5,115 bases of DNA from an uncultured Collinsella sp. (GTDB taxonomy: Bacteria > Actinomycetota > Coriobacteriia > Coriobacteriales > Coriobacteriaceae): NCBI GenBank assembly GCA_900554905.1, contig USJB01000100.1, forward strand, positions 1 through 5,115, written 5' to 3'. The notes beneath the pieces were generated by a model. It did no database searches. It saw only the letters and a list, made by a program, of their open reading frames with translations, and had not been told where the DNA came from. This document shows, piece after piece, positions 1 to 5,115 of the stretch (position 1 is its first letter; each line of letters opens with the position of its first letter). Position numbers and translations under genes: made by a program.

Positions 1-70
1 TCAACTCCTGCGGCCCCGCCTGACATGTGCGCGGATGTGTCCGCCAATCCGCGGCTGATGTTACGTGCCA
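1..70. other. Downstream flank with alternative GC-rich hairpins, no gene assigned
   Basis: No coding region can be supported here. The stretch follows the lipoprotein stop on the minus strand. CGCGGAT at 30-36 can pair with ATCCGCG at 47-53 (7 bp, 10-nt loop). Alternatively GCGGA at 31-35 pairs with TCCGC at 40-44 (5 bp, TGTG loop), so the two folds are mutually exclusive. Neither is followed by a T-tract on either strand, so this is not a canonical intrinsic terminator. It could be a weak or factor-assisted terminator, or an ordinary GC-rich repeat. Short open stretches at the window edge could be the tail of a convergent plus-strand gene, but they are too short to judge. Confidence 0.35.
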
Positions 71-913
71 CTACGCGATGGTTGCGCTGTAGGAGGCGAC
101 GTCCTCGTAGGAATCGGTCAGGTAGGCGTCGATGCCGATGGTCGTATTGACGAGGTCATCAAGGCTATCGAGCGTGCCCTTCGAGAAGGTGAATTCCTCG
201 GTGGCGTTGGTACCGGGCATCAGGTGAGCCGAGAACCAGGGTTCCTTCATGGTGCCGTTGACGTTGGTCTTGCCGGAAGGAGCGTAGAAGGTCAGGTCCT
301 TGTCGCTCTTGTTGGTGATGTTGACGACAAAGCCGATGTCGCCCCAGTCGTCCTTGAACTTCTCGGTAATGGTGATGGTGCACAGATCGTCATCGGCGAC
401 GGTGACGGCGGGGGAGATTTCGACGCTCTGGACATCGTCGTCTTCGACGGCCTCATCGATCTCCTCTTCCTTCTCGGCCGCCTCGCGATCCTTCTTCACC
501 GTACCGGACAGGTCCTTGTCGGACTTCGTAAAGATAAGCTTGTCGCCTTCCACCTCGAGGACGAGCTTGTCGTCCTTGAGCTTCAGGTCGTGCGACTCAT
601 CTTCGGCGGTAATCGTTACGGTGGTGGCGTCCTTGGCCTCCCATTTCAGGTCGGCGACCTCAAGGAACATGTCGAGGACGCCCGTGCCGTCTTCGTCGAG
701 GATCAGGATACAGTTGAGGCCCCAATCCTCGAGCATCTTCATGTACTCATCGGTCAGCTCTTCGCCATCCACGGTTCCACCCGAGAGTTCCCAGCTGCCA
801 ACGAAGTTGGCCTTGGGGTCTTTGCCGCCGCCGCTGCAGCCCGTCAGGGCAAAGGCGAGCGCCAGGACGCATGTCAGAAATGCGAGTACGGACTTTTTGA
901 ACGTTGTCTTCAT
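71..913 (-). CDS. Two-domain surface lipoprotein (lipocalin-like N-domain, Ig-like C-domain)
   Basis: This 280-residue protein is probably anchored on the outer face of the cytoplasmic membrane. It starts with a lipoprotein signal: basic n-region (KTTFKK), hydrophobic core at about 9-23, and lipobox L-T-G-C with the lipidated Cys at 26, then a Gly/Ser spacer. Residues about 36-132 contain FVGSWELSG, a DGTG turn and alternating beta-strands ending in DKLIFTK, which resembles the lipocalin-like domains of secreted Gram-positive and actinobacterial proteins. A charged, mostly acidic linker (about 138-162) leads to a second beta domain (about 163-280) with GFVVNITNKSDKDLTFYAP, typical of DUF4352/DUF5067-like Ig-fold domains. 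The start is fixed by AAGGAGG (919-925) five bases upstream of ATG and by the signal peptide. It lies 81 nt after the SPFH gene, probably in the same transcript. Ligand and role are unknown. Confidence is high for a lipoprotein and moderate for the fold assignments. Confidence 0.88.
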   Translation of the reverse strand: MKTTFKKSVLAFLTCVLALAFALTGCSGGGKDPKANFVGSWELSGGTVDGEELTDEYMKMLEDWGLNCILILDEDGTGVLDMFLEVADLKWEAKDATTVTITAEDESHDLKLKDDKLVLEVEGDKLIFTKSDKDLSGTVKKDREAAEKEEEIDEAVEDDDVQSVEISPAVTVADDDLCTITITEKFKDDWGDIGFVVNITNKSDKDLTFYAPSGKTNVNGTMKEPWFSAHLMPGTNATEEFTFSKGTLDSLDDLVNTTIGIDAYLTDSYEDVASYSATIA

Positions 914-952
914 GGTGTCCTCCTTTATCGAACGAAACCCATAGAAGCAAAT

Positions 953-977
953 GCGGGGGTGGCGGACCTCCCCGCCA
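953..977. other. GC-rich hairpin between SPFH and lipoprotein genes
   Basis: Two nested, mutually exclusive pairings are visible. TGGCGG (960-965) pairs with CCGCCA (972-977) across a 6-nt loop. GCGGGG (953-958) pairs with CCCCGC (970-975) across an 11-nt loop. On the minus strand the hairpin follows the SPFH stop codon and precedes the lipoprotein ribosome binding site by about 30 nt. The downstream minus-strand sequence (CATTTGCTTC) has no clean T-run, so it is at best a weak terminator or attenuator that could lower lipoprotein expression, or an mRNA-stabilising stem. Confidence 0.35.
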
Positions 978-994
978 ATTACCAGATAGAGGGG

Positions 995-2236
995 CTAGGG
1001 CCTGGGCGTTCCGCAGTTGCTGCAGAACTTGCCGCCGTTTTCGCTACCGCAGTTGGGGCAGAACCACTTGGCCGGTGCCGGGGCGGGCGCGGGACTGCCG
1101 CACTCGGAGCAGAACTTGCCGGTGTTGGTGGCGCCGCAGCTGCAGGTCCATGCGCCGGCCGCAGGTGCGGCGGCGGGAGCCGGGGCGGGTGCGGACGCCG
1201 GAGCCGGCTGCGGGGCGGCCTGCTGCTGTGCCTGGCCGGCGGCGAACAGCTGGCTGGCGTTCATGCCGCCCATGCCACCTGCCATGCCCATGCCCATAAA
1301 GCCTGCCATCGCACCGTTGGGGTTGGCGGCTGCTGCGCGCATCGCATCGCTCTGGGCGCTGGCGATGTTGGCGGCTGCCATGGTGGGATCGCGCATGACC
1401 GCGGCCTTCTGCAGGTCCTTGATCATCTGCTCGTCTTCTTGCGAGGCGGCGATGGAGTTGACGCCAAAGCTCACGATCTCGACGCCGCGCAGGTCGCGCC
1501 AGTCGGCCGAGAGGACCTCGTTGAGCGCGCGGGCGAGCTCGGTGGTGTGGCCGGGGATGGCGCTGTAGCGAATGCCCATCTCCGAAATCTTGGCAAAGGC
1601 GGGCTGCAGGGCGGTGAGCAGCTCGGACTTAAGCTGGCTGTCGATCTTGTCGCGCGTGTAACTATCGGTCACGTTGCCGCATACGTTGGTGTAGAACAGC
1701 AGCGGGTTGGTGATGCGGTACGAATATTCGCCGTTGCAGCGCACGGAGATGTCGACGTCCAGGCCAATGTTGTTATCGACCACGCGGAAGGGCACGGGCG
1801 AGGCGGTGCCGTACTTGTTGCCGATGATCTCCTTGGTGTTGATGAAGTAGACACGCTGGTCCTTGCCCGCGTCGCCGCCAAAGGTAAAGCGGCTGCCGAT
1901 ATTGGCGAAGGTCTCCTTGATGGAATCGCCCAGGTTGCCGCTAAAGACGCTCGGCTCGCTGCCGGTATCGAAGACGAACTCGCCGGGCTCCAGCGCGACT
2001 TCGATGATCTTGCCGTTTTGCACCACGAGCATGCCCTGGCCGTCGTTGACGGCGATGACGGAGCCGTTGGAGATGACGTTGTCCTCGCCGCGCGTGTTGG
2101 AGCTGCGGCCACCGGTGCGTTTGCTGCCCTTGCAGGCCAAGACGTCAGCAGGCATCGATTCGCAATAGATAAATTCCTTCCACTGGTCGGCCATGACGCC
2201 GCCGGCAGCTCCCAATCCAGCTTTCAAGAGTCCCAT
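995..2236 (-). CDS. SPFH-domain 'virion core'-type protein with two C-terminal zinc ribbons (YdjI-like)
   Basis: This 413-residue cytoplasmic protein is expected to bind the membrane inner face. The N-terminus MGLLKAGLGAAGGVMADQW, then a block containing GRSSNTRGEDNVISNGS and EPGEFVFDTGSEPSVF, is characteristic of the bacterial SPFH (stomatin/flotillin-like) family that includes B. subtilis YdjI. The SPFH domain covers about 20-265. It is followed by a likely helical segment (about 268-304), a Gly/Met-rich stretch (308-325) and a Gln/Pro/Ala linker (332-362). Two zinc ribbons end the protein: C365-x-C367/C376-x-x-C379 and C393-x-x-C396/C405-x-x-C408, joined by a short Pro/Ala spacer. The first ribbon has C-x-C in place of C-x-x-C. 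There is no clear transmembrane helix, so membrane contact is probably through the N-terminus or partners. AAAGGAA (2244-2250) lies 7 nt before ATG. It sits 48 nt after the YdjG-like gene; in B. subtilis YdjG and YdjI cooperate to localise PspA. Family is confident; the exact role here is inferred. Confidence 0.93.
   Translation of the reverse strand: MGLLKAGLGAAGGVMADQWKEFIYCESMPADVLACKGSKRTGGRSSNTRGEDNVISNGSVIAVNDGQGMLVVQNGKIIEVALEPGEFVFDTGSEPSVFSGNLGDSIKETFANIGSRFTFGGDAGKDQRVYFINTKEIIGNKYGTASPVPFRVVDNNIGLDVDISVRCNGEYSYRITNPLLFYTNVCGNVTDSYTRDKIDSQLKSELLTALQPAFAKISEMGIRYSAIPGHTTELARALNEVLSADWRDLRGVEIVSFGVNSIAASQEDEQMIKDLQKAAVMRDPTMAAANIASAQSDAMRAAAANPNGAMAGFMGMGMAGGMGGMNASQLFAAGQAQQQAAPQPAPASAPAPAPAAAPAAGAWTCSCGATNTGKFCSECGSPAPAPAPAKWFCPNCGSENGGKFCSNCGTPRP
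1151..1243 (-). repeat. Ala/Pro low-complexity linker within SPFH gene
   Basis: Codons 332-362 of the SPFH gene encode a Gln/Ala then Pro/Ala-rich linker built from repeated GC-rich Ala and Pro codons. It separates the SPFH part and Met/Gly-rich segment from the paired zinc ribbons. Its likely job is a flexible tether. Such repetitive DNA is prone to copy-number change between strains. Confidence 0.7.
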
Positions 2237-2284
2237 GGTGATCTTCCTTTCTCGTCAAAGGCCGGGTGGTATTGGTTGGATTGC

Positions 2285-3607
2285 TTAGTCGTCCTTGTCG
2301 TCTTTCATGACAACGGTGGTCTCGGTGTGGCTGAAGGTGTCGTGCTTCTCGGTCAGGTCGAGCTCGCCGCAGTAGCAATCGGCGTGGGTGGCCTCGTTGG
2401 CTGTCTTGAGCTGGCCCACCAGCAGCACGTCTGCGATGACCACGATGATCAACGGCGCGACGATGTTGATGAGGATGCCCTCGATATCAAAGGTGAGGTA
2501 ATCCGGATCGAAGGCGTATTCCCCCATAAAGAGAATCTGGGAGAGGACAAACCCAATCACAAAGAACAGCACCGAGGCGATAGCGAGCTTGGGCTTGGAA
2601 CAGGGAAGCTCACCGACCATGCGACCGGTCTGGCCGTTCATGGCAAAAAGATAACTCTTGCCGTTCCACGAGGTGGAAAGCATCCACACGGGGAACAGGG
2701 CGTAGTCGCTGTCTTCCCAGGTGTAGTCGAGCTGCTTGCTTTCGACCGTGGCGTCGTCATACTCGTCGACGACGGTCTCGCGCAGGGCCGAGATCGTGCT
2801 TTCTTCCATACGGCGCTCGGCGCGCGCCTTGCAGGTCTCGCAGTCCTCGTCGTAACGGTTGGCGATGTAGCCGGGCATATATGCGATCGAGAACGGACGC
2901 AGTGCGTCGTAGTCAAACGGCTCGATGGCGTCCATGTGGCCGTCGGGCATCTTGGACAATCCGTCGACGGGCACGCGCTTAAACGAGATATTGCCCTTGC
3001 GATAGGCATCGTAGTGGTCGGTGGTCGTGACGGTGCGGTCGGATTCCTCGGTCACGGTCTCGTTGGTCGCGTCAAAGTGCACTTCGCCGTCCACGTGCGC
3101 GCCGTAGAGCCAAAACGGCACGTAGACGCCTTGGACCTCGTCGATGTGGTTGCCGGTGACAAAGCTCTTGGGCAGCAAGATCTTGCCCTTGTAGTGTTCC
3201 TTGAGTGCGGCCGTGACGTCGTCGTGCCCGAGCTTAAACGGAATTACCAGGTCGGGCGAGAAGTCGCCAGAGAGCTGGCCGGGCGCCACGGCGGAGTTGC
3301 CGCAGTACGGGCAGGTGGTGACGGCGACGGTGCCGTCGGACACGAGCTCGGCGCCGCACGACGAACAGATGTAGCCGGCGTTTTGAGCCAGCTCCTGCAC
3401 GGCATCGTCGACAGCAGGCTTGGGAGCCGCGGCTGCGGCATCGGCTTTGGCATCTGCCTTGTCCTGGCGCTCGCGATAGAGGGCCTCGACTTCTTCGACT
3501 TCAAAACGCGAATCGCAATAGTCGCAGACGAGCTTTTGCTCGGCATTGGCAAAGTGAAGGGGACCGCCACACGCGGGGCACTGATAGTTGACGCTCTCGA
3601 AGGCCAT
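2285..3607 (-). CDS. TFIIB-type zinc-ribbon membrane protein (YdjG-like)
   Basis: This 440-residue protein begins with a zinc ribbon C10-x-x-C13/C28-x-x-C31, then an Ala-rich, charged linker (about 48-66), then a second ribbon C81-x-x-C84/C99-x-x-C102. The central region has IPFKLGHDDV, LLPKSF and GVYVPFWLYGAHV, typical of TFIIB-type zinc-ribbon-containing proteins such as B. subtilis YdjG. Two hydrophobic segments near the C-terminus (about 341-361 and 377-397) are predicted transmembrane helices. An N-terminal bulk in the cytoplasm would place the C-terminal tail (399-440, with HADCYCGEL) there too. The TFIIB name reflects the ribbon fold, not a transcription role. AAAGGA (3614-3619) lies 6 nt before ATG. 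The gene starts 24 nt after the DUF4428 gene and precedes the SPFH gene by 48 nt, a tight operon. Likely role: membrane anchor or recruitment partner of the SPFH protein in envelope stress or membrane organisation, inferred from the YdjG/YdjI precedent. Confidence 0.92.
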   Translation of the reverse strand: MAFESVNYQCPACGGPLHFANAEQKLVCDYCDSRFEVEEVEALYRERQDKADAKADAAAAAPKPAVDDAVQELAQNAGYICSSCGAELVSDGTVAVTTCPYCGNSAVAPGQLSGDFSPDLVIPFKLGHDDVTAALKEHYKGKILLPKSFVTGNHIDEVQGVYVPFWLYGAHVDGEVHFDATNETVTEESDRTVTTTDHYDAYRKGNISFKRVPVDGLSKMPDGHMDAIEPFDYDALRPFSIAYMPGYIANRYDEDCETCKARAERRMEESTISALRETVVDEYDDATVESKQLDYTWEDSDYALFPVWMLSTSWNGKSYLFAMNGQTGRMVGELPCSKPKLAIASVLFFVIGFVLSQILFMGEYAFDPDYLTFDIEGILINIVAPLIIVVIADVLLVGQLKTANEATHADCYCGELDLTEKHDTFSHTETTVVMKDDKDD

Positions 3608-3631
3608 AATCGGTCCTTTCGCTGCCGGAGG

Positions 3632-4369
3632 CTATGCGCCGATGGCGCCGCCGCAGTATTCGCAGCGCCCACTGGCATCGGGAATGGTGGTTGCACCGCA
3701 GAAGGGGCAGGTCACCGCGGTCTTGGGAGCCTTGGCGGCCACGACGCTGTCGCGCGTCTCCTGGCGCAGCTGCACCAGCGCGTCGCGGACCTCGGTTGCC
3801 TGGCGCTTGGCCTCGCGGTATTCGATGGAGCCGCGCTGATCGATGGTGGAGTCGTTCACGCGCAGGTTGATCTCGGTAAAGTACGGCGTGTTGACGTGGA
3901 TGGTCAGATTAAAGTCGTAATCCAGGTCGTAGCGCGGCGGGTTGTAGCTCTCGCGCTCGCCGTCCTTGGTCTCGCGATAGATCTCGGTGCGATGCTCGTC
4001 GATATCCATATCGCAGCCGAGTACCTGCGAGAACTCGATGATGTCGGGATTGGCGTCGCGCCAGCGGCTCTGCGAAGTGATGATCAGCAGGCCCGCGTCC
4101 TCATCGAGCATAATATTGGTGCGCCCGGCAGAAAGCGTGCGCGTGGGGTTGAACGAAGACAGGCGTTCGGCGTTGGCCTCGCGGTAGGCGAGTTGCTCAC
4201 GGATGTCGTCCGCGGTGCTGGAGCGATAGCCGTGAAAGTAGGGGGAGAGCTTGCCGGCGCACTCTTTGCACAGGTAGCCTTCGTTGATCTTGGTCTTCCC
4301 CAAAAGCCCCAGCTCGGTACCGCAAATCGCGCACTCTTTCTTCTCGAACATCTTGTCAAAGAAGCCCAT
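3632..4369 (-). CDS. DUF4428-type protein with N- and C-terminal zinc ribbons
   Basis: This 245-residue soluble protein opens with a four-cysteine site, C13-x-x-C16 and C34-x-x-C37, in a context (AICGTELGLLGKTKINEGYLC) that matches the DUF4428 family. Residues after it (SPYFHGYRSSTADDIREQLAYRE) are also typical of that family. A middle region (about 75-185) contains DEDAGLLIITS and FNLTIHVNTPYFTEINLRV, suggesting a beta-rich ligand or protein-binding domain that I cannot name with confidence. A helical segment (about 180-212) leads to a second ribbon, C221-x-x-C224/C236-x-x-C239. No signal peptide or membrane helix is visible, so it is cytoplasmic. GGGAGG (4375-4380) lies 5 nt before the ATG, which favours Met1 over Met7. 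It is the first gene of the operon, 24 nt before the YdjG-like gene. It may act as an adaptor through its zinc sites; biochemical function is unknown. Confidence 0.9.
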   Translation of the reverse strand: MGFFDKMFEKKECAICGTELGLLGKTKINEGYLCKECAGKLSPYFHGYRSSTADDIREQLAYREANAERLSSFNPTRTLSAGRTNIMLDEDAGLLIITSQSRWRDANPDIIEFSQVLGCDMDIDEHRTEIYRETKDGERESYNPPRYDLDYDFNLTIHVNTPYFTEINLRVNDSTIDQRGSIEYREAKRQATEVRDALVQLRQETRDSVVAAKAPKTAVTCPFCGATTIPDASGRCEYCGGAIGA

Positions 4370-4487
4370 GGCTGCCTCCCATCAACTGGTAGCGTGTGTC
4401 ACTTTTGATGATGGGGGAGTGCGCGATCTTTCACGATACCCAGACGGCTCAACGAGTCTCCACAACTGGGACACATGGCCCATTTTT

Positions 4488-4522
4488 GACTAGTCATTGG
4501 GGACGTACTTAAACGACTAGTC
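4488..4522. repeat. Hairpin module 1 (stem GACTAGTC, conserved loop)
   Basis: GACTAGTC at 4488-4495 and again at 4515-4522 flank the sequence ATTGGGGACGTACTTAAAC. The arm is itself palindromic, so the two copies pair as an 8-bp stem. After one A-C mismatch the TT at 4497-4498 pairs with AA at 4512-4513, leaving loop GGGGACGTACTTA, exactly as in module 2. It is followed by GGGGGACACTCTTCGGCC (4525-4542), whose end overlaps the left arm of module 2. Confidence 0.75.
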
Positions 4523-4592
4523 GCGGGGGACACTCTTCGGCCACTCATTGGGGACGTACTTAAATGAGTGGTAGTTGGAGACACTCCTGGCC
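4494..4592. repeat. Tandem repeat with 51-nt period, two copies
   Basis: TCATTGGGGACGTACTTAAA is identical at 4494-4513 and 4545-4564, 51 nt apart. The second half also repeats in diverged form: GACACTCTTCGGCC at 4529-4542 against GACACTCCTGGCC at 4580-4592. A further degenerate half-copy, GGGACACATGGCC, precedes the array at 4468-4480. A short GGGGAC-like core therefore occurs five times (GAC at 4470, 4502, 4529, 4553 and 4580). It looks like a dispersed intergenic repeat; the RAYT/REP type is one candidate. Confidence 0.75.
4541..4571. repeat. Hairpin module 2 (stem CCACTCATT/AATGAGTGG, conserved loop)
   Basis: CCACTCATT at 4541-4549 is a perfect reverse complement of AATGAGTGG at 4563-4571, giving a 9-bp stem around the 13-nt loop GGGGACGTACTTA. 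The loop equals that of module 1 while the outer stem differs in sequence and still pairs. There is no T-run after it on either strand, so it is not a standard intrinsic terminator. Confidence 0.75.
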
Positions 4593-4681
4593 GAGCTAGA
4601 GATCGCGCGCGTCCCTTCTGGTCCATGCGGCTCAAAATCGCGGCGTGATGTGGACGACTGGGGCCGAATTAGCAGCATTTC

Positions 4682-4721
4682 GAGTCTGACTCTGATATCG
4701 AGATTGGTTCTTTATTAAAAT
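4682..4721 (+). promoter_or_regulatory. Candidate promoter and operator of the plus-strand gene
   Basis: TAAAAT at 4716-4721 is a reasonable -10 in an AT-rich island unlike the GC-rich surroundings. Seventeen bases upstream lies TGATAT (4693-4698), a weak -35. The perfect interrupted palindrome GAGTC-T-GACTC (4682-4692) abuts that -35 and could be a dimeric regulator's operator. Transcription would begin near 4728 and give a leader of about 30 nt. The assignment rests on sequence pattern and position only. Confidence 0.4.
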
Positions 4722-4756
4722 AGAATTCCAGACAATTGAGCGGCCGGGGGTTAACC

Positions 4757-5115
4757 ATGAGGGGCATGGGAGACACAACCGCATATTTGCGTCGGGGCAT
4801 TCGGGAGATTATATGCCTGGCGCTGTTCTTCTTCACGTTTTTGACGTGCGAGTATCTCTTTGATGTGCGCATAGCCGAGTTCGTGCCATCGAGTGAGGTC
4901 GTTATCTACGAGAGTATCGTCGTCGGCGCGAGCGTGATTGGCTTCTTTGTGCGTCCCATTCTGTACTATCGCCGTCCCCATGCTATCGACGCAACGAGTG
5001 ACGTCACGGGCGTTTTGCTGGTGGCGGCATTGCTGCTGTTGATTATGGCGGTTCAGGTTGAGGTGGTAATTGCCGGCAGTTTGGTGGCGTGCTGCGCGTT
5101 GGGCTACTGCGGATC
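4757..5115 (+). CDS. Integral membrane protein, N-terminal part (possible membrane LuxR-type regulator)
   Basis: The reading frame stays open from ATG at 4757 to the window edge (119 codons visible), so the gene is 3'-truncated by the window. GGGGG (4746-4750) lies 6 nt before this ATG. A second ATG at 4766 (Met4) has AGGGG only one base upstream, so Met1 is preferred. A short N-terminus with basic residues (LRRGIRE) leads into hydrophobic helices at about 18-35, 48-65 and 84-101, with a fourth beginning near 103; basic RPILYYRRP at 66-74 suggests a cytoplasmic loop. The fragment resembles the N-terminal membrane half of the LuxR-type regulators with many helices that are abundant in Coriobacteriia, but the diagnostic C-terminal helix-turn-helix lies outside the window, so other membrane proteins are possible. 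It is divergent from the zinc-ribbon operon and may share regulatory DNA with it. Confidence 0.8.
   Translation, partial: MRGMGDTTAYLRRGIREIICLALFFFTFLTCEYLFDVRIAEFVPSSEVVIYESIVVGASVIGFFVRPILYYRRPHAIDATSDVTGVLLVAALLLLIMAVQVEVVIAGSLVACCALGYCG

Larger units (their letters stand above)
4415..4615. repeat. Possible imperfect terminal inverted repeats around the hairpin modules
   Basis: GCGCGATCT at 4421-4429 is the exact reverse complement of AGATCGCGC at 4600-4608. Extending outward, GGGAGT before the left arm and GTCCC after the right arm match apart from one extra base and one substitution, giving arms of about 15-16 bp at 4415-4429 and 4600-4615. The span of about 200 bp encloses both hairpin modules. 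That would fit a small non-autonomous insertion, but no target-site duplication is obvious and CG-rich arms could match by chance. Confidence 0.3.
4370..4756. other. 387-nt divergent intergenic region with repeats and promoter-like DNA
   Basis: This gap separates the minus-strand operon from the plus-strand membrane-protein gene. From left to right it holds the operon ribosome binding site (4375-4380), the left arm of a possible imperfect inverted repeat (4415-4429), two hairpin repeat modules (4488-4592), the right arm (4600-4615), an uncharacterised stretch (4616-4680) in which I see nothing specific, and an AT-rich promoter-like segment (4682-4721). The operon must have its promoter here, but I find no convincing -35/-10 pair for it. 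TATCGT on the minus strand (4433-4438) is a poor -10 candidate only. Confidence 0.7.

Noticed and set aside
65..4408. A 1447-codon plus-strand open frame
   Set aside because: It is the codon-aligned complement of four well-supported minus-strand genes with recognisable domains and ribosome binding sites. Its translation is Val/Gly/Ala-rich with no recognisable domain.
4541..4571. Hairpin 2 as an intrinsic terminator
   Set aside because: No T-run follows on either strand, and it lies between divergent genes where no terminator is needed.
4488..4592. Hairpins as a CRISPR array
   Set aside because: Only two units are present, spacing is 51 nt with similar rather than unique intervening DNA, and there is no cas gene nearby.
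4399..4635. A 78-codon minus-strand frame with a 17-residue internal repeat and a CPSCG motif
   Set aside because: It is a by-product of the 51-nt DNA repeat, whose period is a multiple of three. It needs a TTG start, has CTA and two TTA codons unlike the neighbours, and has only one Cys pair, so it is not a full zinc ribbon.
4751..4981. A 76-codon minus-strand frame opposite the membrane-protein gene
   Set aside because: The plus strand gives hydrophobic helices with a good ribosome binding site and stays open to the window end. The antisense product shows no recognisable features.

Overview
The window looks like chromosomal DNA from a GC-rich actinobacterium, most likely a gut Coriobacteriia of the Collinsella/Eggerthella type. 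This is inferred from GC-rich codon use (no TTA, CTA or TCA codon in any of the four complete genes), strong AAGGAGG-like ribosome binding sites, and protein families I associate with that group. The species cannot be fixed from the sequence alone.

Layout. Positions 1-70 hold no assignable gene, only a small GC-rich inverted repeat downstream of the last minus-strand gene. Positions 71-4369 carry four minus-strand genes, transcribed from high to low coordinate: a DUF4428-type zinc-ribbon protein (3632-4369), a TFIIB-type zinc-ribbon membrane protein resembling Bacillus subtilis YdjG (2285-3607), an SPFH/'virion core' protein with two C-terminal zinc ribbons resembling YdjI (995-2236), and a two-domain lipoprotein (71-913). 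The gaps are 24, 48 and 81 nt, so the first three genes are very probably one operon. The lipoprotein is probably co-transcribed, with a GC-rich hairpin before it. Positions 4370-4756 are a 387-nt divergent intergenic region. It holds two hairpin repeat modules 51 nt apart that share an identical loop on different, internally complementary stems, and then an AT-rich promoter-like stretch. A plus-strand membrane protein starts at 4757 and runs off the window.

Function. The three zinc-ribbon proteins carry six predicted four-cysteine zinc sites. A YdjG-like membrane protein next to a YdjI-like SPFH protein matches the partners that B. subtilis uses to place PspA at stressed membranes. My working model is therefore a membrane-associated, envelope-stress or membrane-organising complex: a cytoplasmic SPFH scaffold, a two-helix membrane anchor with zinc ribbons, a soluble zinc-ribbon accessory protein, and perhaps an outer-face lipoprotein. 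No pspA is present in the window. The roles are inferred from families and context.

The most unusual non-coding signal is the paired-hairpin repeat at 4488-4592. It looks like a REP-like or small non-autonomous mobile repeat family, or a structured RNA or regulatory element.
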